This document shows, one piece after another, positions 1 through 12,300 of a stretch of 64,000 nucleotides of DNA. Numbering within the stretch: position 1 is the first letter of the stretch; the number at the start of each line of letters is the position of its first letter. The stretch is from Dermatophagoides farinae. Taxonomy: Eukaryota; Arthropoda; Arachnida; Sarcoptiformes; Pyroglyphidae. Made by a program: the position numbers and the translations under genes. Below the pieces are notes generated by a model. It was given only the letters and a program-made list of their open reading frames with translations. It made no database searches and was not told the DNA's origin. The stretch is taken from the NCBI RefSeq assembly GCF_024713945.1, contig NC_134680.1, positions 2,008,001-2,072,000 on the forward strand, given 5' to 3'.

Positions 1-255
1 CTTGCAAAATTGTTCCAATTCAGCATTGTTTGTCGGTAGAAAACGGCCACGTTTACCAACGTTTGCTAAACGTGATGCATAAAGATCAATTTGTTGTGCA
101 TATTTCATTGAACATTTTGATTTGGTTTCATTCGAAATACAAGCTGCTTGAGTTTGATGATTCGATGAATTGAATGAAATTATCATAAATACAATAATCA
201 TATGATGTAAAAATTTTGTATTCATCGGATTCGATCCATATCCAAACATTTTCAT
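1..255 (-). CDS. Secreted Cys-containing protein, paralog 1 (3' part outside window)
   Basis: An open frame runs from ATG at 255 off the left edge (85 codons). It begins with MKMFGYG and continues to a hydrophobic stretch (MIIVFMIISF) followed by polar, Cys-containing sequence, as in a signal peptide and mature secreted protein. A second possible start is the Met at 225 (MNTKFLHHM), which gives a more compact signal peptide. The mature part ends in KRGRFLPTNNAELEQFCK, which lines up with GRKFPANIDEVRSYCR at the end of exon 1 of the neighbouring gene (799-1755). The two are therefore tandem paralogs, and the splice site may lie at or just past the window edge. The function is unknown. The coding assignment rests on the paralogy and the signal peptide. 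Confidence 0.65.
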   Translation of the reverse strand, partial: MKMFGYGSNPMNTKFLHHMIIVFMIISFNSSNHQTQAACISNETKSKCSMKYAQQIDLYASRLANVGKRGRFLPTNNAELEQFCK

Positions 256-798
256 TTTCGAACACACAAATATATCGATTCAAGTATGAAAAAATTTAAT
301 AATTCAAGGGTTGTTTGCAATGATTTTATATCAATGTTCTCTGATTCCAATCAACTCTCATCGATAATGTTTTTTGTGGATCGATATCACACGCAAACAC
401 GCACAGGTAGTGTAGTGTGCATTTCTTCTTTTTTTTTTTTTTTTTTTTTTTTTATTCACAAACACACACACACACACACATCCTGAAAAAGTGATCATTT
501 TAAACCTTCAAATTTTTCAATATTTTTTTTTACTGAATCTACCAAAGAAAGAGAGAGGGAGAAGTGCTAGAACAATTTAGTGGAAATTATTTTAATTGAA
601 AAATGAATTGATTAAACGCAAAGTAAATATTTATTATCAAAGATCCGGTTTTTTCCTTTTAAAATTGCCAATTTTTTTTTTTTTTTTTTGATTTCGAAAT
701 TCCATTATTGCATTCAAACAAGTTTATTATCAATAATTGGGATGTGTGAAAAAAAAAATTTATTCGTTTTTTTTGGACAAGAAAAAAAAAATCCAATC
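256..798. other. Short intergenic spacer between the two paralogs
   Basis: No gene is visible. The spacer contains a T tract (about 427-453), a (CA)n run (463-480), another T tract (670-689) and the candidate polyadenylation signals of the upstream-lying minus-strand gene (759-764, 723-728). Confidence 0.6.
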
Positions 799-1755
799 TC
801 AGGCTAATGAATCGAATAATTCTAATGCTGCAATCATGAATGAATTAAATCGTTTATCTATTTTAATTGATGCATTTCGACGATTAAAATCTGGTTCATT
901 GATTGTATCACAACGATCCGTTTGTTCATTATAATCACCACAAGCAAAATTTAATGAATCTTCATTCATTGAACGTATTAAATCAATCCATGCATTACGA
1001 CCTTCCTGTTGTGAACACGGTAATTGACTATAGAAACGTTCTTCACATCGTAACATTTCTACATAATAGCTATAAATATTGATGATTCGATTAGATAATA
1101 ATGAGAAAAAGAATTTGAAAAATTTTTAAAATTTTAAATTTTCAAAATTTAAAAAAAAAATTTAAAAACCTTACCAACACATAAAATTTATTTTATCTTT
1201 ACCAATATTTAATGGTATTAAATTTTTTGTTTGATTAGTAACAATAGCTAAACATTTATCATTGGAAACGATTCGATTATGACAGGCAGCATTTGCCAAC
1301 ATCAATGTTAAACGACGATTTTTACGTTTTGAACACATTTGTCTAGTCATACGTTTCAAACCAAATATAAACAATTTAGCAATATTACCATTTTCAATTG
1401 AAAAACATTCATTTGTAACTTTTTCCACATATCTGGTCATTTCAGTTGTTTCACTATATATATACAATATATATGTGTAGATTTAAATAGATTACAAATA
1501 ATTAGAAAAAAAAACATGATAAAAACAATAAACTCACCGACAATATGATCGTACTTCATCAATATTGGCTGGAAATTTTCGTCCCATTTTACCTATGGTC
1601 ATTATTTTCATAATATTTCGATCAAATTTCAATAGATTTTGATCATTACAATTGGATTTTTGTTTATTTAATAAATGATGTTTACAATTAATAAAATCTA
1701 TGATGATAATTATTAAATAAATAACACGAAACATGATAAACGTTGACATTTTCAT
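799..1755 (-). CDS. Secreted Cys-rich protein, paralog 2 (three exons, complete)
   Basis: Exons at 1755-1538, 1453-1175 and 1069-799 join in frame (768 nt, 255 residues). Introns are 84 and 105 bp with GTGAGT..AG and GTAAGG..AG ends. Residues 1-25 form a signal peptide (MKMSTFIMFRVIYLIIIIID) followed by a mature protein with about a dozen Cys. Segments include GKMGRKFPANIDEVRSYC, NECF, RQMCSKR, a CC pair created across the second splice (NFMC|C), LPCSQ and a C-terminal FACGDYNEQTDRC. The Cys spacing recalls secreted arthropod haemolymph-glycoprotein-like families, but I cannot name the family with certainty. AATAAA-type signals on the minus strand lie just past the stop (759-764 and 723-728). 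It sits tail-to-head with its paralog at 1-255 on the same strand. No enzymatic motif is visible. Confidence 0.75.
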
Positions 1756-4088
1756 ACGATGATGATGATGGTGAATGGATATAAAATCAAGCCAAAAAAA
1801 ATAATTCAAATTCAATAGAATTCGATCCAAACACAAGCATTTCTTTTTTCGATATATACAAATAAATAAGAATCCTTTCAAAAAACATAGAAAGCAAAAT
1901 ATTCTAAACAGGTTTTTTTTTGGTATGTGTGTGTGTGTGTGTGTGAGTAAAACATGAAATTTTATCTGACTTAGTTGATTGCTATTGGCGATAATAATGA
2001 ATATAATGACAATGAATATATTAATTTAAAAAAAAAATAAACGGTATAAATCAAGTTCGTAAATGTAAAGAAACAAAAAAAAAACATTGTGTACTGGTAC
2101 AACCTGAAAAATTTATACTTTAAAATGAGAATAATTATTGCTTATTGCAAGAAAATTACTACGATGAAAATATATCATCATCACAAGTTTGCAATACTTC
2201 AATTGAAGTGGATGGATTTCCTCCTGAATTAAATCGTTACATTTTTTTTAATCTACATACTATCAATCTATGATGAACTAAAAAAAAAAAATATCAGAAA
2301 TTTCTCAGGAATTACTAATTGGAAATGAAATTGGAAGAAAAGTAAAAAAAAAAATTAAAAAAATGGTTGATTGATAATCTAATATTTTTCTTGGAAATGT
2401 ATTTTATTTTTTCTGACAGAAGCTTGCAATCAATGTTTGAATATTTGAAATGGATAAAGAAAGAGAAAAAAACCCAAATTGACCTTGTATAATCATCAGT
2501 ATATTAAATGGAAAAAAATTCTAGTTTGAATGAAAATTAATTCAGTTTTGGGAAATTCGAAATAAATTTTCGTTGTTATAATTCAATTTTCCTTACTTTT
2601 TTCGATTGTAAATATTATGAGATTGTGACAAAACATTTGTCAACATCATCAATATAGCAAAAACAAATGAACAATAAACAAGATATACAATGTACAAGTA
2701 AAAGAGTGTTGATAATTTATTACATTCAATTAATTTTCCACAAAATTTCGATCGAAATTCTTTTCAGCATCACTATCGTCTTTATTATTGTGAACGGCAG
2801 TTGTTGACCCACTAATAAACCCATGATCACAATTTGGAAAATTTAATGCTCATTGTTGATAATTAATCTTTTCTTTTTTTTTTTTTTTTTTTTTTGCTTG
2901 TTAAATGTTCGAACAAAGTGTTTCATTTCATTTCATTTTTTCTTTCAGTTACATCATCACCATTTGTGATGATGAAATTGAATGAATTCATTTTCAAACT
3001 ATAGATGGTGCCACGTAAATCATTATTTTTTTTTATTGAAAATTTTTCAAAAATCACAAAATCAATTTAAATCTATCTATACTATATATTTGATCTAAAC
3101 CATACGATATGAATAAATGTGTTGAAAAACAAAACAAAACAAAACAAAAAAACAGAATTATCCGAATGAAACTTTAAACAGAAATATGTTTCGTGATTTT
3201 GTTTCATAAATTATACAGAATCATATATATGCCATAATGGACCGAAAATTACTATTCCATTAATCAAAAATAAATTCATATTGCCTTTGACTGTGTGTGT
3301 GTGTGTGTGCGTGCGTGTTTAAATGTTTGTTTAATCATATCATCATCATATCAGATTATGATATTATTATTTTATCTTCGTGGTGTGATGCCAGTGTGTG
3401 TGTGTGTGTGTTGAAAGTGGTAAATATATTTATGTGTGATATGAAAACAATTGAAATGATAAACAAAAAAAAAATCCAAACATAAAATGATCACCATTCT
3501 TCATACTTCCTGTTTCCATTCTGTTCGTATAATAAGATGTACTTGTAATAAGTGGAATAATAGATAAGTAGTAGTGTTATAGTCACTTTCTGAATGACTG
3601 GAGTTTGTTTTTTTTTTTTTTTTGTCGTTGTTGACTCGAATTTATCACTGGATATTTTTTTTCTTCTATTTCTAGCCAACAGAGAATGAATATAAATGGT
3701 ATTCACAAACATACAATTCCAAAAAAGAATTATCCATATTTCAATCGTAATAATAATAATAATAATAATAACAACAACAACAATGATGATGATGATGATG
3801 AGATTCTTGTCGAGCTGAAATGATCATCATCATGAAGATGATGTAAAGAGAACAAAAAAAACAATAAAATAGAAAAACCTTTGCCGCATCGTTGATTTTT
3901 TTTTTCATTCATTCATTTCATTTCATTTTTTCCATTTATTATATCAATGAATTTTTTCTAGATTCGGTAGATGAGTTTTTTTTTATATTTCGGGTCGAAA
4001 ACATTTATACACACATACGACATTCAAGTGTGTGTGTGTGTGTGTGTGTCATATTTCTAGAGTGACAATGAATCGAAAGTTTTTTTTT

Positions 4089-4213
<125 letters not shown>

Positions 4214-4472
4214 AAAACAATCAAAAAAAAGTTTGAGTTAGTTCGCGCGATACCATAATGAGAGAAAGAAATAAATATTTTGTATTTTTGTTTTTGTGTT
4301 CCAAAGAAAAAAGAAAGGGAAAAATCACACAGAATTCATTCAAACATTCTAAACACACAGAGAGTGATATTTTTCACCAGAAACAAAGACCAGAAATTAC
4401 CCCTCTATAGAGAGAATGAGAGAAAAACTCTAAAATAATCGGTGGTTAACCAAGTGTGTAACTGATAAATTT

Positions 4473-4513
4473 TTTTTTTCGCTAAAAAAGTTTCAATTTT
4501 TTAGCGAAAAAAA
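4473..4513. repeat. Perfect inverted repeat, 17 bp arms, 7 nt loop
   Basis: Left arm 4473-4489 (TTTTTTTCGCTAAAAAA) and right arm 4497-4513 are exact reverse complements around the loop GTTTCAA. The AGCG core inside the A/T arms argues against simple low complexity. The role is unknown. Confidence 0.85.
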
Positions 4514-5739
4514 TGAATTTTTCAAAATTTCGATATTCATTCATTGCTCATGAGATTTATTCGATTGAAAAAATAATTGTTTTTTCTTTGTTTTTTTAAA
4601 GAGAATTCATTTAATTTTTTTCAATTTTTTTTTGTTTTAAGTTTTTTTCATTCCATTAGCCAATTTTTGTTTGGTTTTTTTTGTAATGATACACAATTGT
4701 CATATTTTCATTATTATCAAATCAAATTTTTATTCAGAAATTCATTTTGGCTGCTGTTATCAATTAGTTGTGTTTGTTTTCATTTTATTTTGGCCCATTT
4801 TGCTATATACACAAACATTAGGCTAATCGATTTCAATTTACAGAAATGTGTTTTTAATTGATTTTTTGTTGTTGTTGTTGTTGTTGTTGATGTTTTTCTT
4901 TATTTTTAAGTCGATTTGATCTGTTTTTTGTTCCGTCTTTCTGGTGAAATACAGTGTGGTATTTTTTTTTTCTTCATCTGCCAACAAATAATATGGTCAT
5001 GATTCATTCACTGGAATTTCAAGTCACTGAAATTCAGCCTGTGATGGACATTGACTTTTTTTTTGGTTTTATATGGTACATTTTGGTTTTTTGCCATTTC
5101 TTTATCAACTAGACAGCAGGAAACAATGAAAAATTTCAATGACAATAATGAGGATGGTGAAAATTTTTTTTTTTGGGTGCGACAAAAAAGAAAATCCCAA
5201 AAGGATATCAATTAGCGTTTTTTTTCTGGTAGAATCGTAGAAAAATAAAGAATTGAATTTATTTATATTTGACCTTATTTTTTCCAGTATCGTTCATTAT
5301 TATTATCATTATTGTTGTTGTTTCTAAAAAGAGAAGAAAAGAAAATTAACTACTAAGTTAAATGAAACTAGAAATAAACCTACCATGATCATCAACATCA
5401 TCGTAATCATCACAAAGGCCTTGTTGGTGATGATGATGATATTTTTCAAGTATCATCGTCATCATCATCATCATCATCAGTATTTTTGTCTGTGCAAACA
5501 AAATATGATAGAATAAAATTCTTCACCATTTCAGTAATGATGGCGTGATGTAATTCCTTTTTTTTCATTATGAATGATGATGATAGCGTCGGCAACCACT
5601 TGATTTATAAATCAGAATGTTGACTGTAGGTACTTTTCAAAGTAAAATAATCGTGAATGCATCATAACTGTAATGTTCATTTCCATATTATTATTATTAT
5701 TAGTTGCGTGATACACTTGTATGTTGGATTCTTGTGTTT

Positions 5740-6317
5740 TCAGACTTCTGAAATAGATTGATGATGATTAATACCGGCTAAATTGTTGCTGAATGTTGCT
5801 GTATCGGTGGTGGTCAACATTAATGATGGTGATGTTGTTCCCGATTGTTGTTGTTCAATATTGGAAAATGTTAAATATGATGCCATTGATGATTGTGGTA
5901 ATGGTGGTGATGTTGATGATGGTATTAGTTGTACATTACCACGATCGACAGCAAGATCAAGAAACCCGGATGTACCCGGAGTAGCCGGTTGATATAGAAA
6001 TTCAGTAGTCATTGGCGGTTGTTGTTGTTGTTGTTGTTGAATTAATGGATTTAAAAGATTCATTGTTGTCGTTTGTTGTTGTATCATTGATGTTGCCGGT
6101 GATGTTGATGATGATGGTGGTGATGATACAAAATCACGATAAATCATCATTTGATGTCTTGTTGGTTGTTGTTGATAATGATGATGTATTGGATTATTCG
6201 ATAAAATTGAATCTGTTGGATGATGATGATTATTATTATTGGAAGTATTGGAACGGGTTGTATCCAATATGAAAACACCGGTAGAATAATCGTCCAATGG
6301 AAATGTTTCCGTAAAAC
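5740..6317 (-). CDS. Sidestep-like gene, coding exon 13 (cytoplasmic tail)
   Basis: Continues GFTETFPLDDYSTGVFILDTTRS and is rich in Gln, His, Ser and Thr. It contains the conserved-looking block EFLYQPATPGTSGFLDLAVD and ends QSISEV before TGA (5742-5740). S-E-V at the extreme C-terminus fits a class I PDZ-ligand pattern. Confidence 0.88.
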
Positions 6318-9300
6318 CTGATTCATGAATAATGAGAGAATTTTTCTCAAAAAAAAATAATAAACATTAAAGACTTTACCTGAATCAAGAATTCTCGCCT
6401 TTTCACCATCGATTTTATTTTCATTATCGCTGCCATTATTACAATTACCATCATCATCATCACTGAAATTATCATTCAATTTTCCTTGATCAAATAATGA
6501 TTGATTCTGTTGTTGTTGTTGTTGTTGCTGTTCTTGTAATTGTCTTTGATGTAATTCAATTAATTTATTACGTTTACGACGATATAAACATAAACCGATT
6601 GCAATCGATAATAATGTTGAAAATGCTATCAAAACAATAGTGAATATGATGATGATAATCAATACGAAACGATTCTGGCTAGTTGTAGAATTCTGACCAA
6701 TACCTAGGCCAAATTCATTATTAAGGATATCATCATCGATATTCGAATGATGATCATTATGATGATGATGATGTTTATCATGATGATGATTCGATGATGA
6801 TGACAATGATACTGTTGTAGAAAATGGACCATTAAATGGATTATGATGTGAATTTTGTTGTTGATGTAGGTCTGCTTTACCCATTGTCATTGATGGTGAT
6901 GATATCAATGAATCATCATCAACATCATCATCACCATCAGCGTCGTCATATTCCGGATAATCAAAACTATTCATATCCGGCCAATCATCGTATGATGATA
7001 ATGAAGGTGAATATGGTGAAGGCCATTCAAACGTATTATGATGATTATAATCATCAACATCATTACTATAAAAGCCATTCATTCCGGATGTTTTGCTCAT
7101 CTTCAAAGTTTTTGTCGTCGTCGTATTGGCGGTCATTTTGATAATTATTCTGGTCTACGATTTTTGTTTGAATCAAAAAAAAAAGAATTCATTTTTAAAA
7201 AGTTTTCTTTTCAAAAATCAGAATTATATACACACTTACTTGATCACTAAAACCAAAATCATTTGAAACATAAATAATAGCTTCGTAAACAGAATTCGCC
7301 CGTAGATTTGATAATAAAAATATCGGTTCAATAGGATTTGATTGATTGGATATGAAAATTGGCCATCGGTTCTTAGAGATTCGAGTTTTCATATCTTTTT
7401 TCAATTGATTTGAATCGTGTGATGATGATAATTCTTTTAAAATCAGATGAAATTGTAGATTACGATCGGCAATATCATCATCATCAGTATCAACTTCATG
7501 GCCAATCGATGATTGATGATTAATCTTTGTCGTAGTTCGATGAAATATCGATGAATAACTGGAATAATTATAATGTCGACAACGAATCGATAGTAATGAT
7601 GCGATCAGGAATGTTGTCGTACAATTTGTAACCGGATGTGGAAGTTTTGATTTTTGTTTCAATACATTACGTATGTTGGTGGTTGTATTTTTCCAAACTG
7701 ATTTTTGATGATTACGTTGTTGTTGGTTACCATCAACATCGAAATCATTGTTTGTCAGATTAAATAAACATGGTTCATAACGATTTGAACCGAAAATATT
7801 TTCTGCCCAACATTGATATAAACCAAAATCTATATTTGAACGTGGTATGATCGTCAATCGTGATCGTACATCATTCGATGCTAATGTTATACGACGATAA
7901 TCATTAATATCTGGTTGTTGTTGTTCATCATAGCCAACATTATCATTATTATTATCATCATCATTAAGATCATGCAGATCAAGTAGATCGGCAACTTGTT
8001 CATCAAATAAACGATTTTCATCATCATTTGTATATGATGACAATATTGGTGGTGAAAATTTTTCCCGTAATTTCCGGAATTGATCAAAACGTTTCATTGG
8101 TATTCGTAATAATTTTCCATGATGATCTATTGTCAATATATAATGATTATTTGGTAATTGCCAATAAATCCATAATCGATCATCAATCATCATCGATGAT
8201 GATGATGATGATGATGGCATTGTAGCATCAACTTGACAGAATAAATTTGCCGGATAATTGATTACCGAATCAATCTTTGTCACATGTGTTGATGTTGTTG
8301 TTGATGATAAACTCATCGTCGTAGTAGATGACGATAGATTCTTCGTTGATGGTGATTTAAAGGCACATTTTGGTGGTCCTATTTTTAATATTACAAAATA
8401 TATTTTATCCAAAATTCATAACGATGATGATAATGATAATGATGATGAAATGATATATCGAATCAATAAACCGGAAAAAAAATAAAAAAGAAAAGAGTTA
8501 AAATTGTTAAATAATGGGGAGGAAAAATGTAGAATGATGAATGAAATGGACGAATTTTGTTTTCTGCATATAAATTTTCTTTTTTTTCATTCATGCAAAT
8601 TTTTGTAGAATATTCTGTTCATTTATTTATTCTTGCCGTTGTCATTATTATAAATTTTTTTTTCATTTGCCATCATCTTATTCATTGCAAGTTTTAAAGA
8701 AAGTAATATGATCTTAGTGTGAATTTTTTTTCACAATTTGTTTTTTCTTTTTTTTCTAAAACAAATTATCACAAATTATATAACCGCACGCGGCAGCAAC
8801 AAACCGCATAGACACGTCATCACCAAACATGCAACAAAAACGACAATGGCGACAATAATGACGCCCATTTGAATTCATAATTTGTTTTACCAACAACACC
8901 AAAAAAAAAAAAAAAAAAAAATAAAAACCGACAACTACGACTTATAACGAATAAGAATTTTTTTTTGGATCGACGAACCAGAAACAGGAAAAAAATCTTT
9001 TTTTTTCGTTAAAAGATGAAGAAAAAATTTATTCAATTAAAACATAAATCCTTTGTTCAGTATATATGTTGAAACAGAAAGAGTAAGGAAAAAAAATTCG
9101 CACACAACATACACACATTTTGGATATTGAGAAACAAAACGCCCACGCCATTTGTCATCATCATCATCATCATCATATATAATTAGCCAATATGTGTTCC
9201 AAATGGAATATAAATATTGGTTTATTGGTGAGGGAAAAATAAATTCAAGCAATAAACCAGAAATGAGAAAAAAAATGAAATTCATTAATAATTCCAATTT

Positions 9301-12300
9301 TCATCATCATCATCATAATAATCATTTTCGTTTGCATTTCCTTAATTCTTTTTCCGCTTTTATTCGAATAAATATAATATATTCTTTGTTCTCTCAATGT
9401 ATTTGTATTTGCTTTGTGTCTGTGAATGAATCCATTTCAATTCAATTTGATTTCAATTTCATCATCATCATCATTTTTTTGCTTCGTTCGACGCCGTCAT
9501 ATATATTGCATAATATATATGAATTTCGGATTTTTTGTTATTAGTATTATGATTATATAATGCAAGTACTTTTGCTTGGTGTAAATTTGGCAACAAATAA
9601 GCAATTTAATCAAATAGGAAATAGGAATAGGATTCTGGATTCATTTATACATATGCACAGGATTTATTATCATAATCATTGAAGATGCTTTCTCTTGGGA
9701 TTTTTTTTTTATTTGAACAACATTATAATACGACCTTTTTTTCTTGGATAGATACTCAATTCTATTAATTCTTCTTCTTCTTCTTCTTTTCAGATCAAAC
9801 AGACACCAACATACATACATCAAATGTGACATTTTGATCAGAGAAAGATTATGGAGAGAATTTAGTAAAAAAAAAAATTTTTTGGTCAAACATCATTGCC
9901 TCATTCTGGCTCCAGATTCGTTATAGTTAGTCTATTTATTTCATATTACAAAAAAAAATTTCTTTATCATTTTTAAGATTTAATATAATTAAATTTCTGA
10001 ATTTTTTTTCTTACTTTGAACAAAAACAGAATTATAATTTAAAACAAAGTAATGATAATTATATATGATATCATTCTTTCAACTAGAAAAAAATAGTAAC
10101 AATTTGTGATGATGATTAGGATTCCCATGATATATCATCATAATCATTATTATCTGGTGGTTTCAAGATACACATACTTGACTTGTACAAATCCAATGAA
10201 AATGAAAATCAGACTGATGATGATAATGATAATGAAAAAATTAATTATCATTAGAGATAATAAGTCAAATGTACACGGAAATTGTTATATGAGATACCTA
10301 AACATTACAGGGTATATTATTTTAATCATAGGAATAAAAAGAAGAAAGAAATTCCTGAGATAAAAAGCATCATAAATCATAACAGGTAACTAATTTTCTT
10401 TTCGTCTAAAAAAAAATCATAGAAGAAAGTATCTGAGAATTCAGAGAATCGAGTAAGTATAATAAGATTTTCTTCAAGAAAAAAGTATTCTTCATTTTGT
10501 ATCATTGATTCAAATAGCCACAATTATGGTCAATTATCGTGAAATTATCATCGATTGGTTGTTGAGAAAACTTTTTTCTCTTTTTTTCACTCCGTAACAA
10601 ATTATTATTTATTATTGACAATACACAATTGGTGTGAGAATCCAAAATCAGTCAATTACATGTTCAAGTTATTATCAACACAGCAACAACAAATTAAACA
10701 TACATAAGGTGTGAAAGTGAAATTGAAAAATAGGAAAATCGCCAGAAATTTTTTTTTTTCAAAGGAAAATCACAATTTTTCCAATGATAATTATAATTTG
10801 ATTTTTCTCGAATAGATGGATTCTGCAATTTTTTTTTATTTATTTTTTTTTTTTGATACGATTTTTCATCATCTGGAAAAAAATAAAGAATCAAATGCGA
10901 AAAATAAATTTGAATTTTGTCTTGGTGATCGAATTAAATCTTTTGAAGCTTAACGTCAGAACCATTACCAAGTAATGAGACAGAAATTCTCGAAACATTA
11001 AAAAACACAGAGAGAGAGAGAAAGAAAGAATTAAATGTGACAAAAACATCGGTCCAAATTCTAAACACACATACATTCACACACACACACACACAATATA
11101 TAAAAACTTGTATAAGAAATCGATTCATTTTTTTTTCTTTCAGTTATTCGTTAGCCGTAGAACAAATCTTTGTTGTCGTAGTTCGATCGAATTTTTTTTT
11201 CATTTTATTTCTGTAACTTTTTTTCCCATCTCGAAAGGATCGAAAAACAACAATTAGTCATCAGCATCAGTATTTTGTGAAAACATTGGAAACCAACTAC
11301 TACCACCAACTACTAACGATGACAATGCATTTGTTTATTGTAAAACATCACCATCATCATCATTCATCAAATCAATCAATATCAATAAAACTATGATGAT
11401 GGGCACATGCGCGACATCAACAAAAAGGATTTGAATTGAATGTAACCGAAAAAAACCTTTGTTGAAAAAAAATAATGATAAAATAATTCATTTTTCTTTC
11501 AATGACAAAAAAAACACGAAAACAATGTTTTGTGGCACTTTTATCCACTGTTTCCAGTGTGATAAATCGACTTGAAAATATAAATTTTGTTTTAATTGTT
11601 TCAATGAAGCAGAGGTGGGAACGTTTCGTTCATTCATTAAAACTGAATGAAAAAGGTGAAAAAAAATAATTATGAAAAAAAACACCTGGAATTTTGTCGT
11701 TTTTTTTCTTTAGAAATACCTGGAATAAATCAAAATTAAAACAAAAAAAAAAGTTTTAAAAATTACAACCAACCAACAATGGATGAAAATAATTGGAATT
11801 TTTTTTATGAAAACTTTCTACTAAATATCCACTACTCACACACACACACACAATTAAACAAATTCTAGAATTTTGTAAAAACAATACCGGAAAAAATTCA
11901 ATGCAAAAAAAAGTTTGAAAATTCTATGTGTGTGAACAAAAAAAAACAATGGTTGATTTTTTCTTTTACACAAACAACTTACGTAGAACAGAAATGATTA
12001 GCTCGGATGAATCACCACGGCCAAGTTTATTATATGCTGAACATTGATATTTTCCTTCATGTTTTCGACCTAGACTACCACCACCGCCACCACCGCCGCC
12101 GCCATCGATTAAAAGTGTACGATTTTTATCCAATAATTGATATTCTATAAAGCAAAAATGATGAAATTAATTTCTGAATAAAAATGTGTGGTTTTCGTTT
12201 TGTTTTTTTTTTGCAATTCTCTTTTCTCTTACCATTCGATACGAACAACAAGGTGATATCACGATGATTCAATAGCCAACGAATACGATATGGTTCCGGA

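Noticed and set aside
6836-7250. Plus-strand frames opposite exon 12 and exon 13 of the Sidestep-like gene (also 5783-6272)
   Set aside because: Antisense shadows of Asp-, His- and Gln-codon repeats in real exons.
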